Positions 17,319-26,947 of a DNA stretch of 64,000 nucleotides are shown piece by piece. The translations under genes were made by a program, and so were the position numbers. Origin of the DNA: CAZSHB01 sp964606885 (GTDB lineage: Bacteria > Babelota > Babeliae > Babelales > CAIQNR01). Positions within the stretch are counted from its first letter, which is position 1, and every line of letters starts with the position of its first letter. The stretch lies in contig CAZSHB010000005.1 in NCBI GenBank assembly GCA_964606885.1, forward strand, positions 15,515-79,514. The letters are read 5' to 3'. Under the pieces are notes generated by a model. That model made no database searches. It was not told the DNA's origin and saw nothing but the letters and a program-made list of their open reading frames with translations.

Positions 17319-18946
17319 TAGGCGCGTCCTCAAAAATTCGTTCCACCTGTGTCTTTTTTATATTCTTCGCTCTTTTTAGCATCGCTCTTGTTCACCTGTA
17401 TAATTTACAAATCCGTCGACACACCTTTTTTACCGAACTTGCCAATCGCCAATACTTTCTAACCGTAACATCATACGCACCGCGCGCCACTATTCTTGAT
17501 AGAAACGGACTGCCGCTCGCACTTAATAAAGAAAGTACGTCCGGTTTTATTATGCCCCACATGGTTAAAAACAAAGAAGCACTTACTGCATTTTTAAAAA
17601 ACCAGTTCCCCCAAAGTCTTGAACAATGGAAAGCAAAACCGGACAGTAAGTTTTTGTATATCAAACGGGCACTCACCGAGCAGGAAGTTGACCTGATAAA
17701 AACCTCAGGCCTGACCGATATCCATCTGCTGAAAGAACCAAACAGATTTTATCCGTACCAAAGCTGTACCAGCATTATTGGCATGACCAATATTGATAAC
17801 AAAGGTCTTTTCGGTCTTGAATACTTTTATAACGACGCACTTGCAGGCGTACCCGCAAAAACAGTACTAGAAAAAGACGCTCGTTCTGGACTTTTTTATT
17901 TTGGTAAAACAACCGAACAAGAAGCACATCAAGGCGCGCCAATACATCTCAGTCTTGATGCACACCTGCAATTTTTAGTGACTGAAGAACTCACCGATAC
18001 GGCAGAACGGTACAACGCAGCTCAAGCAGCAGCACTAGTTATGAACCCAGAAACGGGAGAAATCTTAGCCATTGCAAGTTATCCTAATTTGGACCCTGAA
18101 CAGTTCAACCAAGAAGCAACTAAAAACACAGCCATTACAGAAAGTTACGAATTTGGTTCAGCCTTTAAAGCGTTTTGTGCTTTAGCTGCGCTTGCAGAAG
18201 ATGCAGTCACGCTTGATGAACCAATCAATTGCGAAAATAGTAAAACTGCTTACGTTGCTGGCAGAAAAATTAACACGGTAATCCCTGGTGGCGTTATGCC
18301 GTTTTTAGATGTGATTGCTACGTCTAATAATATTGGTATTGCCAAAGTGGCTATGCGCATCAACACCAAACTCTATGACCATTATAAAAAACTGGGCTTT
18401 GGTACCAAAACGGGCATCGAGTTTCCTGGAGAAAACAAAGGCTCAGTCAACCCACCAAGCAACTGGTCTAAGCATTCTATCATCTCCCTCTCGTATGGGT
18501 ACGAAGTGAGTAGTACGCTGGTACAACTAGCCCGTGCATTTTCTATAGTGAGCAACGGCGGCTACTTAATACAACCAACGCTGATCAAGCAGGACGCTGG
18601 CAAAAAACCAACCGGCACACCTCTCTATAACCATGAACTTATTGAACAGTTACGCACGTTATTACTTGCAACAACATCCAACAAAGGAACAGGTAAGGCA
18701 GCCGCTGTGCACGGCTATACAACACTGGGCAAAACAAGCACGGCAAACCTGTTAGAACATGGCGTGTATAACAAAGATAAAAATATCTACGCCTTTGTAG
18801 GCTCAGTAGAAAAAGGAAACTATAAACGGGTTATTGCCTGTTTTATTAAAGAATCGCGTATGCTCCATTCGTACGCATCAGTTATAGCAGCGCCGTTGTT
18901 TGAACGTATTGCAGAAAAAACCGTTATTCACGAAAAAATGTGGTGA
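17315..18946 (+). CDS. ftsI: Peptidoglycan D,D-transpeptidase FtsI-like (class B PBP)
   Basis: This septal peptidoglycan cross-linking enzyme is anchored by one N-terminal helix (about residues 12-28). The PBP dimerisation region contains APRATILDRNGLPLAL. In the transpeptidase domain SxxK is S282-A-F-K285, SxN is S337-N-N and the KTG motif reads K473-T-S, followed by TAN; the glycine-to-serine change is unusual. No PASTA domains are present. The 543 residues fit FtsI/PBP3. Its partner ftsL-like gene overlaps it, and an aldolase gene follows after 3 bases. It implies that septal peptidoglycan is made. Confidence 0.88.
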   Translation: MIGASSKIRSTCVFFIFFALFSIALVHLYNLQIRRHTFFTELANRQYFLTVTSYAPRATILDRNGLPLALNKESTSGFIMPHMVKNKEALTAFLKNQFPQSLEQWKAKPDSKFLYIKRALTEQEVDLIKTSGLTDIHLLKEPNRFYPYQSCTSIIGMTNIDNKGLFGLEYFYNDALAGVPAKTVLEKDARSGLFYFGKTTEQEAHQGAPIHLSLDAHLQFLVTEELTDTAERYNAAQAAALVMNPETGEILAIASYPNLDPEQFNQEATKNTAITESYEFGSAFKAFCALAALAEDAVTLDEPINCENSKTAYVAGRKINTVIPGGVMPFLDVIATSNNIGIAKVAMRINTKLYDHYKKLGFGTKTGIEFPGENKGSVNPPSNWSKHSIISLSYGYEVSSTLVQLARAFSIVSNGGYLIQPTLIKQDAGKKPTGTPLYNHELIEQLRTLLLATTSNKGTGKAAAVHGYTTLGKTSTANLLEHGVYNKDKNIYAFVGSVEKGNYKRVIACFIKESRMLHSYASVIAAPLFERIAEKTVIHEKMW

Positions 18947-18949
18947 TTT

Positions 18950-19786
18950 ATGAAGATTTTAATTCCAGCCGATGTCCCTCAACACCTACAAGCTACGTAC
19001 AAAAAGCATTATTCTACGCTCACAAAAGATACTGAACGTATATTGCTGTTTGCTGCTGACCAAAAAATGGAACACTTAAATGCAGACTTTGCAGGCGACA
19101 CATTACCAGAAGGCATTGATGATCCTGCTTATCTTTTTGCACTTGCTAACACCAACTACTTTGGTGCCTTTGCAGCGCACGTCGGACTTATTGCGCGTTA
19201 TGCTAATCAGTTTCCTGGAATCAATTATATTGCAAAACTTAACGGTAAAACAAACAGCACCAAGGGCGAACCATATAGCAAACAGCTGTGGAGTGTACAA
19301 GACGCACTTGCTCTTGAACATGCTGCCATTATTGGTGTTGGTTATACGATTTATTTAGGAAGTAGTTTTGAGCGAGACATGCTGACAGAAGCTGCTCAAA
19401 TAGTAACACAAGCGCATCACCATGGACTGCTTGCAGTGTTGTGGATCTATCCACGCGGTGCAGCAATCACAAACGATACAAGCCCTGAAATTACTGCAGG
19501 AGCTGCAGGCGTTGCTGCAAGTTTGGGTGCTGACGTGGTTAAAATTAAATGCCCTGACGGTGCACCAGAAAGTTTACAGGCTGTAGTACGGGCTGCTGGC
19601 AATACCAAAGTGATAGTTTCTGGAGGCGTTAAACAGGAACCAAAACAGTTCGTAAAAGAAGTGGGTGACTGGATAAAAATTGGCGGAGTTGCTGGTGCAG
19701 CGGTTGGCAGAAACATTTTCCAGAACAGTCCTGAACAAGCACTTGCTATCAGTGCCTCACTTTCAGAACTTATCTATAAGCATTAA
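18950..19786 (+). CDS. Class I fructose-bisphosphate aldolase, DhnA/FbaB (archaeal) type
   Basis: This Schiff-base aldolase of the DhnA/FbaB family interconverts fructose-1,6-bisphosphate with DHAP and glyceraldehyde-3-phosphate. The product is a 278-residue TIM barrel with the early FAADQKMEHLN segment and GVGYTIYLGSSFE. The Schiff-base lysine is in GADVVKIKCPDG, and the phosphate-binding glycine stretch is VIVSGGVKQEP with GVAGAAVGRNIFQ. It begins 3 bases after ftsI, so it is probably in that operon. A related activity such as 2-amino-3,7-dideoxy-heptulosonate synthase is possible but less likely. Confidence 0.83.
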   Translation: MKILIPADVPQHLQATYKKHYSTLTKDTERILLFAADQKMEHLNADFAGDTLPEGIDDPAYLFALANTNYFGAFAAHVGLIARYANQFPGINYIAKLNGKTNSTKGEPYSKQLWSVQDALALEHAAIIGVGYTIYLGSSFERDMLTEAAQIVTQAHHHGLLAVLWIYPRGAAITNDTSPEITAGAAGVAASLGADVVKIKCPDGAPESLQAVVRAAGNTKVIVSGGVKQEPKQFVKEVGDWIKIGGVAGAAVGRNIFQNSPEQALAISASLSELIYKH

Positions 19787-19802
19787 GATGCTGCACAGTA
19801 TG

Positions 19803-20561
19803 TTAATCTTCTTGAGACTGTGATGCAACAAGTTCATGCTCAGTTTTAGTATATGATTTTACATACGTAAAAAGAGCCATAGCAACCGCTACCTGCCTGA
19901 TAAGCACCCAATCTTTTGCCGTACAAAACGTGTGCGCAGCAATGCCAAGTATGGGTAATGCTGTACCAACCATAACCCCTTCTGCCACCGCTGATACTAA
20001 AGGGAACTCAAGTCTTTGTGTAGTATTTGTAGTATCTATCTGTTCAACTCTCGTCTGCTCATGTCTTTCAAATTCATCCCTATATAACAAATCTCCTGCT
20101 GCATTAAACCTTCTAGACTCCATCCATATACTTGTAAAAAACATATAACTTGTCTTTTGCTGCGCAGAGTCTTTTTTATCTTTGCCAGTTTTATATAAAT
20201 CATTTGCCATACCACTCAAACCTATCAATCCTAAATATGCAGCTTCACGCACAAAGGGATGATTATCATACGTTGCACGAGCAAGTAGTAAGAAAGCAGC
20301 TGCAGATGATACACCTACTCCAAAACCTACCAACGGTAGAATTTTCCTCTTGCCATAATCGTCGCATACAGACTCAAGAGAACGCTCCCATGTACTAACT
20401 TTTGATGCCCTTTTGAGTGTTTCCCGCCCCTCCAAAACACACTGCCGCACGTAATCAGAAGTCAGTATGGTTGGACCAGCTACAAAACCTATAGGCAGTA
20501 CCGCATGCAGAGATACAATTATACTACTCCATACAAACATCATAAAAACATGCTTCAACAC
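19803..20561 (-). CDS. Hypothetical membrane protein
   Basis: No family is recognised. The N-terminus has a signal or anchor (VLKHVFMMFVWSSIIVSLHA). Two further hydrophobic regions lie around LPLVGFGVGVSSAAAFLLLA and AVAEGVMVGTALPILGIAAH, and the C-terminal tail is polar. GTG 20561 was chosen because GGGAGAG lies 6 bases before it; the frame could extend to 20597. It is convergent with the aldolase gene, with only 16 bases between. Confidence 0.6.
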   Translation of the reverse strand: MLKHVFMMFVWSSIIVSLHAVLPIGFVAGPTILTSDYVRQCVLEGRETLKRASKVSTWERSLESVCDDYGKRKILPLVGFGVGVSSAAAFLLLARATYDNHPFVREAAYLGLIGLSGMANDLYKTGKDKKDSAQQKTSYMFFTSIWMESRRFNAAGDLLYRDEFERHEQTRVEQIDTTNTTQRLEFPLVSAVAEGVMVGTALPILGIAAHTFCTAKDWVLIRQVAVAMALFTYVKSYTKTEHELVASQSQED

Positions 20562-20650
20562 GAATACTCTCCCATTAAGAAACTGATTAGAACTCACGCC
20601 TCAGATGGTATAGCATATTTTTTAACCAGCAACTTTATCAGCCATATAAC

Positions 20651-20682
20651 AAAAAAGCGCAGGCCATATGCACTGCGCTTTA
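20651..20682 (-). terminator. Terminator downstream of the 133-residue protein gene
   Basis: On the minus strand AAAGCGCAG/CTGCGCTTT forms a perfect 9-bp stem with a 10-base loop and runs into TTTTTTG. It lies about 35 bases after the stop of the gene at 20718-21119. Confidence 0.7.
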
Positions 20683-20717
20683 AAAACTTGTGTGTAAAAA
20701 TATAACACTTACTAAGA

Positions 20718-21119
20718 TTACTTTGTAGCCCAATAATCAATCATTACATCAGCCGGCACTTTTAAATCATATTTTTTAGCAATCTTGTAACAACGCCGCA
20801 GATATATAACAAAAGCTGCCAAAACTGGCCCATCAAGGGCTATACCGTATGCAAGCGGATAATACATCAACAATTTAGGCAAAATTTTAGGCTCTAATTG
20901 CACATCGATACCTATAATAAGCGCTACCCATGCTACTGAAAATAATCCAAAAGCAACTGTAGATGAAAATTGCTCTTTCTGACAGGCTTTTACTCTCTCG
21001 TCATAGGTGCTTATTACTTTATCTGCAGATATTTTTTCAACTGCTATCGGATGTTCTTGCGCAGCACCAATTACACCAGAACCAACTAATAGACTTAACA
21101 CTAACAACTTTTTGAACAT
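20718..21119 (-). CDS. Small exported membrane protein, hypothetical
   Basis: No family is recognised. The 133-residue product has a signal peptide (MFKKLLVLSLLVGSGVIGAA), a short polar stretch and two hydrophobic segments (FSTVAFGLFSVAWVALIIG and LMYYPLAYGIALDGPVLAAF). The MFKK leader recurs in the neighbour at 21139-21486. The genes are 19 bases apart on the same strand and may share a transcript. Confidence 0.6.
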   Translation of the reverse strand: MFKKLLVLSLLVGSGVIGAAQEHPIAVEKISADKVISTYDERVKACQKEQFSSTVAFGLFSVAWVALIIGIDVQLEPKILPKLLMYYPLAYGIALDGPVLAAFVIYLRRCYKIAKKYDLKVPADVMIDYWATK

Positions 21120-21138
21120 AGGAAACCCTAAAAACTAC

Positions 21139-21486
21139 TTACCAAACGCGTTCAACGACTGTAACTGGCATATACACCGTACGTTCAACATAACGCGGAA
21201 ACAGCTCTGGATGTGTGATCATAAATACCATTGCCGCAACATAACAACATGCTAATGCCGTTACCGCTATACCTTCTGCAATCTTTTCGCCCGTTGATTT
21301 TTTACGTATTTCAAACACTGGTCGTGTAGATACCGTACTGCTAACACATGGTGTAGATGTTTCTGTTACCGTAACCGTAGTAACTGGTTGTTGATAACGT
21401 GGTTGATACGTATGCGTATACCCATAGCCTGCAAAAGCTGCCGAACAACTTGCAAACAAAGCAACTAACAAAAACTTTTTAAACAC
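21139..21486 (-). CDS. Small exported protein with a Tyr/Thr/Val-rich segment, hypothetical
   Basis: No family is recognised. A signal peptide (MFKKFLLVALFASCSAAFAG) is followed by a Tyr/Gln-rich segment (YGYTHTYQPRYQQP), a Thr/Val run, one predicted membrane helix (IAVTALACCYVAAMVFM) and a C-terminal YVERTVYMPVTVVERVW stretch. GTG start with AGGGG about 8 bases upstream. Confidence 0.6.
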   Translation of the reverse strand: MFKKFLLVALFASCSAAFAGYGYTHTYQPRYQQPVTTVTVTETSTPCVSSTVSTRPVFEIRKKSTGEKIAEGIAVTALACCYVAAMVFMITHPELFPRYVERTVYMPVTVVERVW

Positions 21487-21674
21487 TGAAAAACCCCTAA
21501 CCCAACAATTAATAATAGCTCTAGAATAACCTTAACGCAGGCTAAACACAACGGGCACCAGGGGGTTATAGACAAATAGAATTTTCAAATAAGCTTGTTT
21601 TTATAGATCTTAAAAATAAGCCAAGAATATGACCAAGAAACTTGCGATACTACTCTCCTTTTTTAAGAGGTTAC

Positions 21675-22208
21675 TTACGCAAGTAATTCTGCAATTTCTG
21701 CTTTAAGAACAAGAATTTTGCTTACTTGAGCTCTTTGTGCTTCAAGCGTTGCTGGTTGTTGTTTTTGTAAAGCAACAAGTTCCGCCATCTTTGCACGTGC
21801 TTCTTTTTTAACAAACAACACATATGCGCTGATAACTGCAAGCTTTTGACCAACCCATGTATCAGTTGCTAAAGGAGCTTCTACAAGAGCAGTGCGAGCC
21901 AATTGGCCAATCCACTTGGTTGAAGTCATAGCATCACCAATAGTAAATTCTGTCTTCCACTTTGCTACACCTTTGCCAGTGACATCTGAAGCAAAAGCAT
22001 ATTCATACTTTACGCCACACTTAAGAGGATCAAGCGCTAACACACCAATGAAAGGTGTTTGTCCAAGAGGGAATTCAACACATGTTTTAATCTTTTGAAT
22101 ATCTTTAAAAGTAACTTGAGAAGATGCATCTTCTTTGTGTGCACTAACAGTAGGCACAAGCAACAAAGAAAGACTTAAAAACGCTATCTTTGTAATGTTT
22201 TTGTTCAC
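21675..22208 (-). CDS. Exported hypothetical protein, 177 residues
   Basis: No family is recognised. A signal peptide (MNKNITKIAFLSLSLLLVPT and on to VSA) precedes a soluble domain and a C-terminal charged helix (LEAQRAQVSKILVLKAEIAE). GTG start at 22208 with a TAAGGT site upstream. It is divergent from the large outer-membrane protein gene at 22428, and the 220 bases between must hold both promoters. Confidence 0.62.
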   Translation of the reverse strand: MNKNITKIAFLSLSLLLVPTVSAHKEDASSQVTFKDIQKIKTCVEFPLGQTPFIGVLALDPLKCGVKYEYAFASDVTGKGVAKWKTEFTIGDAMTSTKWIGQLARTALVEAPLATDTWVGQKLAVISAYVLFVKKEARAKMAELVALQKQQPATLEAQRAQVSKILVLKAEIAELLA

Positions 22209-22427
22209 GATAAGACCTTACAGTAAAGGGATAATAAGAACGAATAACTCTATACCGATGGTCTTTTTTGTCAAAAAATCCACTCCAAAGCAAGCTATGC
22301 CAGCCGCTTTTACACAAACTATAAAGTGTACAAAAAAGAACAGTTCCGTTCGTATAAGAACAATACTTGTGTTTCAAAGTGAGGTTATTTAAGATCAGAC
22401 GACCAACTATTAAAAGTAAGGAGAGAA

Positions 22428-23846
22428 ATGAAAAAATACCTGATTGCGGGACTGACCCTGCTCTGTTCACTGAACGCTAACGAAAATCAGATATTAGGTA
22501 AAAAAATCTACTACGCCAAAAGTTTTTTGTTCACTCGGCCCGCCTATCAAGAACTCGCTCTCCATCAGGCCCTCTGGCACAATCCGCTTCTTGATATCAC
22601 CAGAAAAGGCGCTATTAACCTTGCACCTGTGTATCAAAAAAGTACTAACCCTGGCAAAATCAAAACCTTCTTTTTACCACCTGATACTCCTGAACTGTTG
22701 GTATCTACTAACGCTCTTGATCGCAATATGCTGCCTGAATGGTTAGGCTTACCGTCAAACTTTACCGGTAACTTTACCTTTGCACCAAAACAACAAGAAG
22801 CCGGATTCTTAATGGAATTTAGATACATGATTGGTGATTTTCTTAACATTCCCTTTTTACAAAACTCATGGGTTGACGTACAGGTACCAGTTACTGAAGT
22901 ACGCAATAACATGAACCTAACTCAATGGAATATAGAAAACGCTCCCGCATCTACCACACCGGTACATGATATTGTATCCGCGTTTAATAACCCAACATGG
23001 CACTACAACAAAATAAATGGTGCACAAAAAAAACTTGGCATTTCTGAACTACGTCTTGCTATCGGTACCACCTTTCTTTCAACAGAACGGGGTTATGTGG
23101 CAACCTACTCAGCACTCTCTATACCAACAACTAAACCGTTTGATGGTCGTTATCAGTTTGCACCACAAATTGGATACAACGGACATGTTGGAATTATCTG
23201 GGGTATCTTGATGGAATGCCCACTGACACGCCCTGGATGCAATCAAAAGCTAAGTTTCCAAGTAAGTTTAGAAAACAACTGGTTGATCCGTAACCATCAA
23301 TACCGAACGATTGATATTCAAGACAAACCATGGAGCCGCTACTTACTCTTTAGAAAACAGTACGAAGCTGCAGATGTTACCTACCCTGGCGTTAACGTCT
23401 TAACACAAAAAGTACGCGTCTCTCCGCACAGTGTTATTGAATTTGCAGTTGGATTCCGAGGAACTATGCAAAACGGCCTACAAGGCGAATTTGGCTACAA
23501 CCTCTGGGGCTTTGGTGGCGACTCATTACGCCTGACTTCTTCGTGGACTGGTGAATATGGTATCGCAGGTACAACTGCAAACACCACCGCACACAACAGC
23601 ACACTCCGTTACCGCGCTCCTAACGATGCAGTCTTTAGACCAGTTACTATAACCGAACTTGATATCAACACTGCAGTTATGCCATCTGCCGTTATTCATC
23701 GTATCTATGCTTCACTTGGTATCATTAAAAAAGGTACTAAACTAGATGGTATTTTTGGTGTTGGCGGTGCCATTGATATTCCACAAAACACAACCAAATC
23801 TCTTTCAACATGGAACTTATGGTTTACCGTTGCAGGTGGGTTCTAA
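22428..23846 (+). CDS. Large outer-membrane beta-barrel-like protein (paralogue of 62107-63549)
   Basis: Probably a porin-like or surface barrel. It has a signal peptide (MKKYLIAGLTLLCSLNAN), many amphipathic strands rich in Tyr, Phe and Trp, and a C-terminal strand ending WNLWFTVAGGF; a final Phe is the BAM insertion signal. It aligns with the protein at 62107-63549, for example NVLTQKVRVSPHS against NFLTQDVKVSPRS, then QGEFGYNLWGFGGDSLRL against QAEFGYQFFGRQREHIEL. The shared fold and size (472 and 480 residues) indicate a lineage-specific family. A GTAAGGAG site precedes the ATG. prmC starts 2 bases after its stop. Confidence 0.78.
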   Translation: MKKYLIAGLTLLCSLNANENQILGKKIYYAKSFLFTRPAYQELALHQALWHNPLLDITRKGAINLAPVYQKSTNPGKIKTFFLPPDTPELLVSTNALDRNMLPEWLGLPSNFTGNFTFAPKQQEAGFLMEFRYMIGDFLNIPFLQNSWVDVQVPVTEVRNNMNLTQWNIENAPASTTPVHDIVSAFNNPTWHYNKINGAQKKLGISELRLAIGTTFLSTERGYVATYSALSIPTTKPFDGRYQFAPQIGYNGHVGIIWGILMECPLTRPGCNQKLSFQVSLENNWLIRNHQYRTIDIQDKPWSRYLLFRKQYEAADVTYPGVNVLTQKVRVSPHSVIEFAVGFRGTMQNGLQGEFGYNLWGFGGDSLRLTSSWTGEYGIAGTTANTTAHNSTLRYRAPNDAVFRPVTITELDINTAVMPSAVIHRIYASLGIIKKGTKLDGIFGVGGAIDIPQNTTKSLSTWNLWFTVAGGF

Positions 23847-23848
23847 CT

Positions 23849-24733
23849 ATGCAGCCAACTGTTCGCACAATCATTCAAGAACTCATTATCACCTTAAGTG
23901 ATTACTACCAAACAGAAACGCATGCAACGCATGTTGCCTGGTGGTTGGTTGAAGCGGTCACCAAACAAAATCGCTTACAGATTCTTACTAATCCCGCAAA
24001 AACACTTACTGCCGAACAGACCAATCAACTGCACACCTGGATCATCAAACACACGCAGGAGAATTTTCCGCTACAATATCTGATTGGATCAGTACCATTT
24101 GGACCGCTTGATATCTTAGTGCGCCCGCCAACACTCATTCCACGGCCAGAAACAGAAGGTTGGTGCGCTGCGCTGATTAACGATTTACAACGATGTGGTA
24201 ACAAGCCACTCACTATTCTTGATATGTGCAGCGGTTCTGGGTGCATCGGTCTTTGGCTTGCTCATGCGTTTCCACAGAGCAAAGTAGTAAGCATCGATAT
24301 TGCAGACCAAGCATTAGCGTTGGCAGAAGAAAATGCACGTCATAACAACATCACCAATATTACGTTTTTACGATCCAATCTATTTGCTGTTCTTGACCCC
24401 CAAAATCAGTTCGATTTAATTGTTAGCAACCCTCCGTATATCACCCCAGAAGCGTGGATTAACCTCTCGCCTACGGTAAAAAACTGGGAAGATCGGGGAG
24501 CGTTAGTAGCACAATACCAAGGCCTTGAAATCATTCATAATTTGATCCAACAAGCCCCTTTTTATCTAAAAAACCAAGGTCCTCTTACCCAAGAAGGTAT
24601 AGCCCGATTAGTTATAGAAATTGGATACGACCAGGGCCCTGCGGTGGCAGAGTTGTGTAAAAACCGTGGTTTTGGTAAAGTAGAAGTTCTGATAGACCAT
24701 GCTAACCGCGACCGAGTAGTCTGCAGTTGGTAA
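23849..24733 (+). CDS. prmC: Peptide chain release factor N5-glutamine methyltransferase
   Basis: PrmC methylates the GGQ glutamine of RF1 and RF2 using S-adenosylmethionine. A helical N-terminal domain precedes the Rossmann fold: PLQYLIGSVPFG and LIPRPETEGW (family hallmarks), the SAM loop DMCSGSGCIGLWLA, the acidic VVSIDIA strand, and the catalytic SNPPYI. ATG 23849 follows the outer-membrane protein stop by 2 bases; the frame from 23810 overlaps that gene and is rejected. Its 294 residues match the family. Confidence 0.93.
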   Translation: MQPTVRTIIQELIITLSDYYQTETHATHVAWWLVEAVTKQNRLQILTNPAKTLTAEQTNQLHTWIIKHTQENFPLQYLIGSVPFGPLDILVRPPTLIPRPETEGWCAALINDLQRCGNKPLTILDMCSGSGCIGLWLAHAFPQSKVVSIDIADQALALAEENARHNNITNITFLRSNLFAVLDPQNQFDLIVSNPPYITPEAWINLSPTVKNWEDRGALVAQYQGLEIIHNLIQQAPFYLKNQGPLTQEGIARLVIEIGYDQGPAVAELCKNRGFGKVEVLIDHANRDRVVCSW

Positions 24734-24762
24734 CCTTTCAACCCTTTACTATTAAATGAACT

Positions 24763-25044
24763 ATGAAAAAACTAATGTTCTCTTTTTGTGTAGTAACCAT
24801 TTTGTACATCACCCATCATACAGCAAGTAATGCATCTTCTAGCAAAAGTACCACTACCAGTTGGCGTACACTTACAGAACTTACCAATACACAGGGTGCA
24901 ACTAAAACAACACCTCCAAAAGCTTTTAGAATTGACAATATCGTGCCTGGCACCAATGAAAAAAGTCTTTTTGTAGGTAGTAGCGCAGCTCGTGCAAAAC
25001 AAGAACATGGGACATTTGCCAATACAACACAGCATGGTAATTAA
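24763..25044 (+). CDS. Small exported protein, hypothetical
   Basis: A 93-residue product with a signal peptide (MKKLMFSFCVVTILYITHHT) and a Ser/Thr-rich polar remainder. Its end overlaps the mutL start by 11 bases. The signal peptide and position make it plausible, but no ribosome site is obvious and the sequence is low in complexity. Confidence 0.45.
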   Translation: MKKLMFSFCVVTILYITHHTASNASSSKSTTTSWRTLTELTNTQGATKTTPPKAFRIDNIVPGTNEKSLFVGSSAARAKQEHGTFANTTQHGN

Positions 25045-26875
25045 AAAATTAGCACCACACGAAGCACAAAAAATAGCCGCTGGTGAAGTTGTAGAACGAC
25101 CCGCAAACATCATCAAAGAGCTGGTAGAAAACAGTATCGATGCAGGCGCAACACACATTACCATTTCCGTACAAGAAGGTGGCAAAACAGGCATAACCAT
25201 AACTGACAACGGGTCAGGCATGGACCGTGACGATGCTCTTATCTGTTTTGAACGACACACCACCAGTAAAATTACCGCGTTTGACGATCTGCATACCCTC
25301 ACCACGTTTGGCTTTAGAGGCGAAGCGCTTGCCAGTATCTGCTCAGTCAGTAAAACAACGATCACTACCAAAACAACAACTGCACCACATGCACTGCAAC
25401 TCCATATCCATGCAGGCACACTCGTTAAAGAACAACCAACAGCGCATGCAACAGGCACTACTATTGCTATCACCGATCTTTTTTATAATGTCCCTGCACG
25501 TAAAAAATTCTTAAAAACATCGGCTACTGAATGGAACCAGACAAGCACACTGTTTAAAGCATTTTGCGTTGCCTACCCAGCAATTCATTTTATCTTAGAA
25601 CACAACAATCAAACGTTATACAACTGCCCTGGTGTGACGAATTTGCTTGACCGTACCGCACAAATGGTAGAACCGTACGTCACTAAACATCTTTGTAACT
25701 TAGTTCCACAGACAGATAAACATGCCACCATTACAGGCGTTATTACTGCGCCACAGTACCATCGATACGATAGACAAAGTATCTATCTCTTAGTGAATAA
25801 TCGATGGGTTAAAAATTATGAACTTAGTAAAGCAGTTCTTAAAGGGTACGCCAACGTATTACAGCCAAACACCTATCCATACGCTGTAATCAACATTACT
25901 ATCGATCCATTACTCGTTGATATTAATGTGCACCCTAAAAAAGAAGAAGTGGTTTTTTTACATCCACGGATCATAGAACAACAAGTAACAGCTGCCGTTA
26001 AAGCTACGCTTGAACAACAACTTTCACACCAACTTCAGCGCCCTGTTACCCTTGCACAACCAACAAACAACAACCATCAATCGCACCGTGCACTTTGGGC
26101 TCCCCATCAACCATTTGCTCAAACCTTAGAACAGTTACCGCCCGTATTTTTTAAACAACCGCTCCACACAGATCCAGTTATACCAGAACAAATACACAGT
26201 AACGCCAACGCACAGCATGCTACACCAAATATAGAGCAACTACCGCCCGCATTTACCGAAACGCAAGACAGTTATTTACCAGTAGAAGAACAATCTCCGT
26301 ATACGCTGATTGGGCAATTTAATACTACCTATATCTTGGTTGAACACGCTGATGGCCTTATGTTAATTGATCAACATGCTGCACACGAACGTATTTTGTA
26401 TGAACAGTATCGCCAACAATTTGAACACCCAGAAACAATTCATTTACTCTTCCCACTAACCGTTACACTCAGCACCGACGATCGCCAGCTGTTAGTACCG
26501 CATATGGCACTATTAGAAAAACATGGATTTGCTACCGACTTTTTAGGCGACACAACGCTCCTTATTACTGCAACGCCAGTGTTTGCAAAAACAATTAATA
26601 TGCAAGAGCTCGTATACGAAATTATTGGATGGATCAAAGAATCGACCGATATTAATCCAGAAGATCTTTTTAAAAAAATGACAGAAAAATTACGCGCGCA
26701 ACTTGCCTGTAAAGCAGCTATTAAAGCTGGTGACCCGTTAACACAAGAAAAAATGCAAGAACTGCTTAACACTCTTACACGTACAGAAAACAGATTCTCA
26801 TGCCCTCATGGCAGACCAACGCAATGGCTACTCTCTACACGGGATATAGAAAAGAAATTCAAACGAATTACATAA
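25034..26875 (+). CDS. mutL: DNA mismatch repair protein MutL
   Basis: The GHKL ATPase domain shows ELVENSIDAGAT, ITDNGSGMDRDD, HTTSKI and TFGFRGEALASI. The C-terminal domain has the metal-dependent endonuclease motif DQHAAHERILYE (the DQHA-x2-E-x4-E pattern) and the distal CPHGRPT zinc/metal motif, so this is a nicking-type MutL as in bacteria without MutH. ATG 25034 (MVIKKLAPHEAQKIAAGEVV) is the canonical start; GTG 24992 gives an unsupported extension. A MutS-like gene lies 21 kb away but has a signal sequence, so it is unlikely to be the partner. Confidence 0.95.
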   Translation: MVIKKLAPHEAQKIAAGEVVERPANIIKELVENSIDAGATHITISVQEGGKTGITITDNGSGMDRDDALICFERHTTSKITAFDDLHTLTTFGFRGEALASICSVSKTTITTKTTTAPHALQLHIHAGTLVKEQPTAHATGTTIAITDLFYNVPARKKFLKTSATEWNQTSTLFKAFCVAYPAIHFILEHNNQTLYNCPGVTNLLDRTAQMVEPYVTKHLCNLVPQTDKHATITGVITAPQYHRYDRQSIYLLVNNRWVKNYELSKAVLKGYANVLQPNTYPYAVINITIDPLLVDINVHPKKEEVVFLHPRIIEQQVTAAVKATLEQQLSHQLQRPVTLAQPTNNNHQSHRALWAPHQPFAQTLEQLPPVFFKQPLHTDPVIPEQIHSNANAQHATPNIEQLPPAFTETQDSYLPVEEQSPYTLIGQFNTTYILVEHADGLMLIDQHAAHERILYEQYRQQFEHPETIHLLFPLTVTLSTDDRQLLVPHMALLEKHGFATDFLGDTTLLITATPVFAKTINMQELVYEIIGWIKESTDINPEDLFKKMTEKLRAQLACKAAIKAGDPLTQEKMQELLNTLTRTENRFSCPHGRPTQWLLSTRDIEKKFKRIT

Positions 26876-26892
26876 AAAATTATAGGATAAAA

Positions 26893-26927
26893 ACAAAAAA
26901 GAGCGCTTATTACGGCGCTCTTTTTTT
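26893..26927. terminator. Bidirectional terminator after mutL
   Basis: AAAAAAGAGCGC (26895-26906) pairs with GCGCTCTTTTTT (26915-26926) around an 8-base loop. It lies between convergent mutL and the membrane-protein gene and can serve both. Confidence 0.85.
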
Positions 26928-26947
26928 ATCTTTATTATCTTAATAAA

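Noticed and set aside
22144..22470. A 108-codon minus-strand frame across the promoter region before the first large barrel gene
   Set aside because: It covers the start of two divergent real genes and lacks a ribosome site.
24772..25473. A 233-codon minus-strand frame over the mutL start
   Set aside because: It is antisense to MutL motifs; its Val/Ser/Cys-rich composition reflects the complement of the mutL codons.
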